The notes below the pieces were generated by a model. The model worked only from the letters and a program-made list of their open reading frames with translations, made no database searches and was not told the DNA's origin. From NCBI GenBank assembly GCA_002329125.1, contig DCXX01000028.1:1-5181 (forward strand): 5,181 nt of DNA, given 5' to 3'. Made by a program: the position numbers and the translations under genes. Positions 1-5,181 of this stretch are shown here, one piece after another. Every line of letters begins with the position of its first letter. Within the stretch, counting starts at the first letter, position 1. The DNA comes from Fidelibacterota bacterium UBA2125 (lineage in GTDB: Bacteria > Fidelibacterota > Marinisomatia > Marinisomatales > S15-B10).

Positions 1-1114
1 TCATGGTGATAGGAATGTCCTCAATATTCATGATCTGCTCAATGCCGTAGGATGCTGCGTATACAATCTGGGCGCCCTCCAGAAAACATGCAACTCCGCC
101 GGCGCCAATATGCTGCCGAACAACAGGATTGCTCTCATCAAGAGTAAACCAACAGACCGCCTGAGAAATACCTTTCGAATACTCAACGATTCCAGAATCA
201 TCCGCATTCAGCACAAGGATACCATCATCGGCCAGCGCTTTTCTGATAACGAACTTCGCCTGCACCAATTCTGCCAAGGAATAGATACCGTACTCGCCCA
301 GGTGATCTTCCGCCACGTTGGTGATAACGGCCGCGTTGGCACCTTTGATGGGGACACCCCGCCGAAGGAGACCACCCCGGGCCACCTCAAGAGCGGCCAC
401 CTCTACATCATGATTTCGCAAGACAGCTCTTGCGCCTTCCGGCCCCGAATAATCGCCCTTCTCCACCGTTTGCCCCGCCACACGAACGCCGTCTGTGGAC
501 GCAGCGCCAGAAACGAACCCTGAACACTCAATCACTGCTTCGAGTAATCTCACTGAGGTCGATTTTCCGTTGGTGCCGGTGATGAGAACAGTGGGAATAT
601 CATACACGGAATCCCAATCGATTTCACGCGGATCGGGGATGTCATGAACCGGGTAAACCGTCGAACCTTTGCCCGTCCCGATGGAGACACAGTTGTCATC
701 CTGGAGGAATCGGACATGATGGGCGGCGGCGGCGGTCTTCAAAGATAGCAGGCCGCTGTTCGTCTCTTCGCTGATCAATTTCTGGAGCCGTTCGACCTCC
801 GCATCGGCAGGAGAATTCTTCTCTCCGTTCAGAGTGGAAAGGACAGCCGTCCATGCGTCTTCGTTCACTTCGGTGGCGGCATAGAGGGCATCCACTGGGG
901 CGCTCATAAAGAGGCTCAGGCCGCCGTCGAATCGCCTCACGGCAGTTGTTTCGTCCCCCCATCCCACCGCGGATAGCACGCGCCTGACGGCTCGTTCCCA
1001 AGCGGCCACGACCTCTGACTGCCTCTCATTGGGCACGGAAACATCGAGGATTGCGCCGGCCGCATCCGCCAGGAGGCTCGGACCGGTGATCCGTCTCGAA
1101 TCGACCATCTCCAT
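1..1114 (-). CDS. Mur-ligase family protein, CphA-like without an ATP-grasp domain (partial, 3' end outside window)
   Basis: Reading from ATG at 1114, 371 codons are open to the left edge with no stop. Residues 179-186 (TGTNGKST) form the Mur-ligase ATP-binding P-loop. They are followed by STDGV (206-210), the ExARGGLLR motif (243-251), NVAEDHLG (266-273), a lysine at 287 placed like the one in CphA's Mur domain, and LNADD (302-306). All of these have close counterparts in the Mur half of the upstream CphA. Residues 1-150 are not ATP-grasp. GPS at 11-13, the VRRF segment near 59-62 and the ALYAATEVNE segment at 76-85 line up by eye with the CphA N-terminal domain, but the HxxEH metal motif is absent. 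The expected full length is about 545 residues, judged from the CphA alignment. An ATP-dependent amide ligation on cyanophycin, its dipeptides or a related substrate is inferred, not shown. It follows cphA by 9 nt in the same frame. A second ATG at 1108 is possible. Confidence 0.88.
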   Translation of the reverse strand, partial: MEMVDSRRITGPSLLADAAGAILDVSVPNERQSEVVAAWERAVRRVLSAVGWGDETTAVRRFDGGLSLFMSAPVDALYAATEVNEDAWTAVLSTLNGEKNSPADAEVERLQKLISEETNSGLLSLKTAAAAHHVRFLQDDNCVSIGTGKGSTVYPVHDIPDPREIDWDSVYDIPTVLITGTNGKSTSVRLLEAVIECSGFVSGAASTDGVRVAGQTVEKGDYSGPEGARAVLRNHDVEVAALEVARGGLLRRGVPIKGANAAVITNVAEDHLGEYGIYSLAELVQAKFVIRKALADDGILVLNADDSGIVEYSKGISQAVCWFTLDESNPVVRQHIGAGGVACFLEGAQIVYAASYGIEQIMNIEDIPITM

Positions 1115-1123
1115 CGGTTGCGC

Positions 1124-3913
1124 TTAGTCCGACTCCTCCTTTGCCAGCCTGACGCCCCTGTCGTCCCGGATGAGGCGACCCGCCTCGAACAGGGCGTCCA
1201 TCTCACCGACTTCATCAGCTGGAACGGGGCTGATTTCTTCAGGGGACGATTCTCCTTTCTCAGACTCAAAGTAGATAATCTGCTTCCAACAACGCGTGAT
1301 ATCGTCACCCAGAATGAGAAGGAGATCGCTCTCCTCTGCCAGAGCCAGGGCGTGCTCCACCGCCGGCTCTTCATCGGCAATGACTTCTATACAATCTTTG
1401 CTCACCCCTTTCGAAATGAGCGTTTCTCTCAGCATATTTGGCAATTCATTGTGACCCCGTCCGCGACGGTTATCGTCAGCCCTGCAGATGAAATGATCGA
1501 AGTGTTCCGATGCAATTTCGGCGATCTGCTGGATGTCCTCATTCCTCCGGTCGCCGGGAGCCGCAATGACCGCGATCTTTCTCCCGTTCGTCTCCAGACG
1601 GCTGGTGAAGTCACAGACGGATTGGACAGCAGCGCGGTTGTGAGCGAAATCGAGGATCACTTTGAACGGATGCTCATCAAAAACGTTCATCCGCCCCGGC
1701 GCCTGGAAGAAGGTGGACGTGAATGTTCTCAGTCCTTGGCTGATATCCTCCAGCGACTTGCCGAGGCTGTAGGCAATCGCGGCAGCGAACATGCCGTTTT
1801 GAACATTGTGCATCGCTTTCCCCTCAAGCGTCGACGGCATCAGGTGCGTCCACAGGAGAGGAGTCTGGGCTCCATTCTCATAGAAAGTAATCATATCACC
1901 ATTAATTCCCTTCTCCAGCACCACCGCACGACCCCCGCTCTGAATGTGTTCCTTTACAAGTGTGTGATTCGGATTCATGGTGATATAACAAAGATGCTCG
2001 GCCGTGCTGTAGTCGGCCATCTTCAGACAGCGAACGTCGTCGGCATTCAGGACGGCTGTATCGGTGGCTACTTCGATAACCACCCTTTTTACCTCCGCCA
2101 ATTGATCGATTGTTTCAATACCTCTGAGTCCAAGATGATCCTCAGTAACATTGAGACACGCCCCCACGTCGCAGCGACCGTAACCCATGCCGCTTCTCAG
2201 AAGTCCCCCTCTAGCGGTTTCCAAGACCGCAATGTCCACATCCGGATCTCTCAGAACCATCTGCGCTGAAGTGGGGCCGGTCATGTCACCCTTCACCGTC
2301 AAGCGACCATCAATATAGACGCCATCGGTGCTGGTGAATCCAACCATGTGTCCCGCCGTCTTCAGGATGTGGGCCACCATTCGTGTCGTAGTGGTTTTCC
2401 CATTGGTGCCGGTGATGGCTGCGATGGGAATGCGGCTTGGGCTCCCGGGGGGAAAGAGCATTTCCATGACAGGCCCGGCCACGTCCCGGGGCTCCCCTTC
2501 GCTGGGGGCTACATGCATCCGGAATCCGGGAGCGGCGTTCACCTCCACGATGGCGCCGCCCATGGTCTTGTATGACTGAGTAATATCGTCCGTCAGAAAG
2601 TCCAGACCGCCTACGTCGAGGCCGATGGCCCTCACGGCCCGCTCGGCCATTTCCCGGTTGTCGGGATGGAGTACGTCTGTAACGTCGATTGCTGTCCCGC
2701 CGGTGGAAAGATTGGCCGTGGACCGCAGGTAGAGGACTTCCCCCTTCTCCAGCACCGACTCGCTGGTGTAACCCTTTTGCACAATCAACCGCTCTGCCTG
2801 ATGGTCAATCTGAATTTGCGTCAACACCTTCTCGTGGCCGATGCCTCGCCGCGGGTCATCGTTCACTTTCTCCACAAGCTCACGGATAGTGGACTCTCCG
2901 TTCCCTACCACATGGCCGGGTACCCGCTTCGCCGCCGCAATCAATCGACCTTTCACCACCAGCATCCGGTGGTCAAACCCTGTCACGTAGCTCTCGACCA
3001 AAACGCCCCGGGACTTGCCCCGCTCCCGGGCCTGACCGAAGGCTGTCTTCACCTGATCGTCTTCTGTCAGGTTGATGGAGACGCCCCGCCCGTGATTGGC
3101 ATCCAGAGGCTTCACCACCACAGGATAGCCAATCCGGTTGGCCCACTTCACCGCTTCCTCCTCGCTGTAGACCAATCTCTGAACCGGGACCGGCAACCCG
3201 AGACTGCTCAGAAGTTTGTTCGTCTCTTCCTTGTCGCTGGCGATCTCAACGGCGATGTGCCTGGTTTCATTCGTGACTGTCGCTTGAATCCGGCGCTGAT
3301 ACTTCCCATGACCAAACTGGACAAGACTGTAATCATTCAGCCGGATGAAAGGGATGTCCCGCTCTCTCGCCGCTTTCACCAGTGATTCTGTACTTGGCCC
3401 GAACTCGAATTGCTGTGCAAATCGGATGAACGAGTCGTGCTGCTGGTCCCATTCAAATTCTTCCTCCGCCTCTTCAAACTGGTCCTTCAGCTCAGATGGT
3501 AGGAGATCGAAGATCAGGGCCATCGCGAGACGGCTCGCCTCCAGGCCCACATCGCGCTGTTTATACTCGAACACCATGTTGTACCGCCCCTTCTCATCAA
3601 GGGAACGAGTCTTCCCGAAAGTGACATCCGAGCCGGCTATATTCTGCAACTCGATGGCGACGTGTTCCATGACATGCCCGGACCATGTCCCCTCGTCTTC
3701 CGAAAGCCTGCGAATAAATCCGCCGGGCTCTTGGTAGGAACAGCCGTGTTGCGCCAGCCCCGGCAGACGGTCCACCAAACCGTCCCGAAATGCCTTGCCA
3801 AGCCGGCCCGTCGGCCACCCCTCAAGAATTCCCAAATCGAGAATGTGTCGAATCACAGGAAAGCGGGCGTACATGTTAGGACCCACGTAGACGTTCGTAG
3901 AAAGTATCTTCAT
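1124..3913 (-). CDS. cphA: Cyanophycin synthetase
   Basis: This 929-residue protein fits the CphA1 family (usually about 870-900 residues) plus a short tail. CphA polymerises Asp and Arg into cyanophycin in the cytoplasm using ATP. Domains in order: N domain (about 1-160) with GPN at 11-13 and HVMEH at 80-84, an HxxEH motif; ATP-grasp domain (about 222-485) with KPLDANHGRGV at 268-278, NLSTGGTA at 401-408 and VEVNAAPG at 456-463, which adds Asp to the backbone; Mur-ligase domain (about 495-880) with P-loop TGTNGKTTTT at 501-510, ETARGG at 565-570, NVTEDHLG at 588-595, Lys609 as the likely carbamylated lysine and HNVQN at 702-706, which adds Arg to the Asp side chain. DFAHNR at 755-760 departs from the HNP form usual in this family. 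An acidic tail of about 45 residues follows the last conserved block (GDD, 869-871). All main catalytic motifs are intact, so the enzyme should be active. The ATG at 3913 gives the canonical MKIL start behind a good ribosome binding site. Confidence 0.97.
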   Translation of the reverse strand: MKILSTNVYVGPNMYARFPVIRHILDLGILEGWPTGRLGKAFRDGLVDRLPGLAQHGCSYQEPGGFIRRLSEDEGTWSGHVMEHVAIELQNIAGSDVTFGKTRSLDEKGRYNMVFEYKQRDVGLEASRLAMALIFDLLPSELKDQFEEAEEEFEWDQQHDSFIRFAQQFEFGPSTESLVKAARERDIPFIRLNDYSLVQFGHGKYQRRIQATVTNETRHIAVEIASDKEETNKLLSSLGLPVPVQRLVYSEEEAVKWANRIGYPVVVKPLDANHGRGVSINLTEDDQVKTAFGQARERGKSRGVLVESYVTGFDHRMLVVKGRLIAAAKRVPGHVVGNGESTIRELVEKVNDDPRRGIGHEKVLTQIQIDHQAERLIVQKGYTSESVLEKGEVLYLRSTANLSTGGTAIDVTDVLHPDNREMAERAVRAIGLDVGGLDFLTDDITQSYKTMGGAIVEVNAAPGFRMHVAPSEGEPRDVAGPVMEMLFPPGSPSRIPIAAITGTNGKTTTTRMVAHILKTAGHMVGFTSTDGVYIDGRLTVKGDMTGPTSAQMVLRDPDVDIAVLETARGGLLRSGMGYGRCDVGACLNVTEDHLGLRGIETIDQLAEVKRVVIEVATDTAVLNADDVRCLKMADYSTAEHLCYITMNPNHTLVKEHIQSGGRAVVLEKGINGDMITFYENGAQTPLLWTHLMPSTLEGKAMHNVQNGMFAAAIAYSLGKSLEDISQGLRTFTSTFFQAPGRMNVFDEHPFKVILDFAHNRAAVQSVCDFTSRLETNGRKIAVIAAPGDRRNEDIQQIAEIASEHFDHFICRADDNRRGRGHNELPNMLRETLISKGVSKDCIEVIADEEPAVEHALALAEESDLLLILGDDITRCWKQIIYFESEKGESSPEEISPVPADEVGEMDALFEAGRLIRDDRGVRLAKEESD
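1133..1142 (-). promoter_or_regulatory. Shine-Dalgarno-like sequence inside the cphA 3' end, for the downstream Mur-ligase gene
   Basis: The last codons of cphA read AAAGGAGGAG on the minus strand, an excellent anti-16S match. Its AGGAGG core ends 20 nt before the next gene's ATG at 1114, which is longer than the usual 5-10 nt. No ATG, GTG or TTG codon lies nearer in that frame. Translational coupling through termination at the cphA stop codon (1124-1126) could explain initiation. Confidence 0.45.
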
Positions 3914-3920
3914 GTAACTT

Positions 3921-3930
3921 CCCTCTCCTT
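3921..3930 (-). promoter_or_regulatory. Ribosome binding site of cphA
   Basis: On the minus strand AAGGAGAGGG lies 7 nt upstream of the cphA ATG at 3913, with its AAGGAG core 11 nt away. This is the only strong Shine-Dalgarno sequence in the gap and it supports the chosen start. Confidence 0.75.
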
Positions 3931-3939
3931 AAACTTATC

Positions 3940-3960
3940 GTTCACAGAACAGATTAATCT
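3940..3960. repeat. Two adjacent short palindromes between cphB and cphA
   Basis: Plus-strand GTTCACAGAAC (3940-3950) is a perfect 4-bp stem around a 3-nt centre. It is followed directly by the perfect 10-bp palindrome AGATTAATCT (3951-3960). They lie just after the cphB stop codon and before the cphA ribosome binding site. No U-tract follows, so an intrinsic terminator is unlikely. A protein-binding site or an mRNA processing element is possible. The elements are short enough to arise by chance. Confidence 0.35.
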
Positions 3961-3966
3961 CCGCAC

Positions 3967-4800
3967 TTAGCGGCCGGCTTCAGGAAGGGTGACTTCCCTT
4001 GTATCTATGTTGTACCTTGCTCCACTGGCCAGAACGTGGAGTTTTACACCCACGAGATTGATTGCCTGTCCTCTCTTCGCCGAGCTCATGCTGGAGGACT
4101 TCAATTCACTGGGATCGACCACTGTCACCGCTCGGCTTCCCACCACTTCAAACTCGTTTTTAGCATTGATGAAAATGGCGGTGTCCTCATCGATGCCGAC
4201 GCCAGTCAGGAAGGGGTTGTAGGAGACGGCCGTGAGGAGGCGGCCCAGCCGGTCCCTCTGACGGAAGTGCTGGTCTATGATGAGACTGTTGGTCAGTCCC
4301 AGTCCCGGGCTGATCTGTACAGCCCCTTTCGTGGGCGTAGGGCCGCTCTTACCCTCGGCAATCATGTGCTCGGGTATGATGGCCGCCCCGGCTGAGGTCC
4401 CCGCCACGTGGAGACCATCAGCATTCAACCGGCGAATTGCCCGCGCCACCGGCGTCCCGCCCAGAATCGTTGACAGCCTCAACTGATTCCCGCCACTGAG
4501 AAAAACCCCCGAAGATTCTTCGACCCTTGAACTGTAGTCATCTCTGTAACAATCATCCCTTTCCTCGATGTTCAGACAGACAACATCCCCAACCTTCATC
4601 CTCCTGAAAATTCTGACGTACCGGTCACCTGTCCCGTCAGACTCGGTTGCCGTCGGAATCACGGAGATTCTGGCCTCTTCTCCGCCGCAAAGTTCCACGA
4701 ACCGACGCAAGATGCGAGGATTATTCCTCTTCCTCTCCGCGCCCCCTATAGCGATGATGTAGCCTCTATCCTTTCCGAGTGTCCCCTTAGACGGAGTCAT
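3967..4800 (-). CDS. cphB: Cyanophycinase (peptidase family S51)
   Basis: This 277-residue cytoplasmic serine exopeptidase hydrolyses cyanophycin to beta-Asp-Arg dipeptides. The length is typical for the family and no signal peptide is visible, so it should be the intracellular type. Visible family motifs are IAIGGAE at 16-22, VIPTATE at 47-53, FLSGGNQLRL at 100-109, the nucleophile elbow GTSAGA at 134-139 with catalytic Ser136, DQHFRQRDRLGRL at 176-188 with the likely catalytic His178, and GIDEDTA at 202-208 with Glu205 as the likely third member of the triad. Arg180, Arg183 and Arg187 fall where the family has conserved substrate-binding arginines. The C-terminal 30 residues are less conserved. 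The gene precedes cphA by 53 nt and is probably co-transcribed, so polymer synthesis and breakdown share a transcript. The ATG at 4800 has only a weak upstream purine run, but no better in-frame start is seen. Confidence 0.96.
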   Translation of the reverse strand: MTPSKGTLGKDRGYIIAIGGAERKRNNPRILRRFVELCGGEEARISVIPTATESDGTGDRYVRIFRRMKVGDVVCLNIEERDDCYRDDYSSRVEESSGVFLSGGNQLRLSTILGGTPVARAIRRLNADGLHVAGTSAGAAIIPEHMIAEGKSGPTPTKGAVQISPGLGLTNSLIIDQHFRQRDRLGRLLTAVSYNPFLTGVGIDEDTAIFINAKNEFEVVGSRAVTVVDPSELKSSSMSSAKRGQAINLVGVKLHVLASGARYNIDTREVTLPEAGR

Positions 4801-4813
4801 CGTATACTTTCTG

Positions 4814-4841
4814 AATAAAACTGTCTCTTGCCGTGTCTCAA
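4814..4841 (-). promoter_or_regulatory. Possible sigma70-type promoter of cphB
   Basis: On the minus strand a TTGAGA -35-like hexamer (4836-4841, five of six consensus bases) is separated by 16 bp from TTTATT (4814-4819, four of six -10 bases). Transcription would start only a few bases before the cphB ATG, giving an unusually short leader, so this is a weak candidate. The wider stretch 4801-4943 between cphB and the recombinase fragment holds no convincing gene and is where an operon promoter is expected. Confidence 0.2.
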
Positions 4842-4943
4842 AATTGGTCTCCCATGTCTTCTAAAGCGGCGAGCTTCAAAGCTGTCCCCTCTCGGCGGCC
4901 GCGAAGTCGCCGTGGTCGAAACGAATATGGCCGCCAAATCTAA

Positions 4944-5181
4944 AGTAAGGATTTCTATTGCCAGAGGCATTTTGAAGTGGCAAATAGGCCGAAAGCAACG
5001 TTGCACAGCTTCAGGGTTACATTCAACAACCAGTTACGGGACATGGGGCTTTCAATTGAGGATCGCCAAGCCTTGCTGGCTCACTCATCCAGTGAGACTA
5101 CCAAGATCTATACGCATCCCAACTTTGATCTTGCCCTTAAGTTTGTAAATCGGTTACCTGATTTCGCAAAACGTAACCAAA
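4944..5181 (+). pseudogene. Tyrosine recombinase/phage-type integrase, C-terminal catalytic fragment (runs off the right edge)
   Basis: The frame opens after a stop at 4941-4943 and stays open to the window end, so the C-terminus is not seen. From 5001 it reads LHSFRVTFNNQL, then a stretch containing LLAHSSSETTKIYTH. This gives the box II signature of tyrosine recombinases: His and Arg of HSFR (5004-5015), the second His in LAH (5082-5084) and the nucleophile Tyr (5109-5111). The first catalytic Arg, the core-binding domain and the N-terminal arm-binding region are all missing upstream. The in-frame stretch before the stop shows no integrase features, and the first in-frame ATG (5043) lies inside the motif region. 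It is therefore most likely the remnant of an integrase truncated by deletion or rearrangement. Two 60-base lines here count 42-48% GC against about two-thirds in a sampled cphA line, which fits a foreign origin. An unrecognised frameshift joining it to earlier sequence is a less likely alternative. Confidence 0.82.

Noticed and set aside
110..523. A 137-codon plus-strand open frame at the left end
   Set aside because: The minus strand here encodes conserved Mur-ligase motifs, including ARGGLLR and NVAEDHLG, so this frame is an antisense shadow.
1118..2269. A 383-codon plus-strand open frame lying opposite cphA
   Set aside because: It is antisense to the highly conserved Mur-ligase half of cphA and its translation shows no recognisable domain. 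It is a shadow of the real gene.
2666..3385. A 239-codon plus-strand open frame opposite the ATP-grasp region of cphA
   Set aside because: It mirrors conserved CphA codons on the other strand and carries no domain signature.
4893..4912. GC-rich inverted repeat CGGCG / CGCCG considered as a terminator
   Set aside because: The stem is only 5 bp with a 10-nt loop and no T-tract on either side.
4797..5006. A 69-codon minus-strand open frame upstream of cphB
   Set aside because: It overlaps the cphB start and the integrase fragment, has low-complexity Arg-rich content and shows no recognisable family.
4828..5148. A 106-codon plus-strand open frame over the integrase fragment
   Set aside because: Only the other frame, from 5001, gives the recombinase catalytic motifs. 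This frame has none.

Overview
The window carries a cyanophycin (multi-L-arginyl-poly-L-aspartate) storage locus on the minus strand. Its gene order in the direction of transcription is cphB (cyanophycinase), cphA (cyanophycin synthetase), then a Mur-ligase-type CphA paralogue that runs off the left edge. On the plus strand at the right edge is the catalytic C-terminal end of a tyrosine recombinase, which looks like a remnant.

The organism is a bacterium of moderately high GC with ordinary AGGAG-type ribosome binding sites. Nothing in the sequence fixes a phylum. The third gene, a Mur-ligase homologue next to cphA, and the mobile-element trace fit a heterotrophic bacterium better than a cyanobacterium, but that is inference.

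Layout from right to left: 4944-5181 (+) recombinase fragment; 4801-4943 divergent intergenic stretch that should hold the cphB promoter; 3967-4800 (-) cphB; 3914-3966 short gap with two small palindromes and the cphA ribosome binding site; 1124-3913 (-) cphA; 9-nt gap; 1-1114 (-) N-terminal 371 residues of the Mur-ligase paralogue. The three minus-strand genes are closely spaced and probably form one operon.

How the genes work together: CphA makes the polymer by alternating ATP-dependent addition of Asp to the backbone (ATP-grasp domain) and Arg to the side chain (Mur-ligase domain). CphB cuts the polymer to beta-Asp-Arg dipeptides. The third protein looks like CphA with the ATP-grasp domain missing: an N domain that aligns by eye with the CphA N domain but lacks its metal-binding motif, followed directly by a Mur-ligase module with an intact P-loop. 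Its role is not established and it is the most interesting item here. No isoaspartyl dipeptidase gene, which would finish cyanophycin breakdown, lies inside the window.
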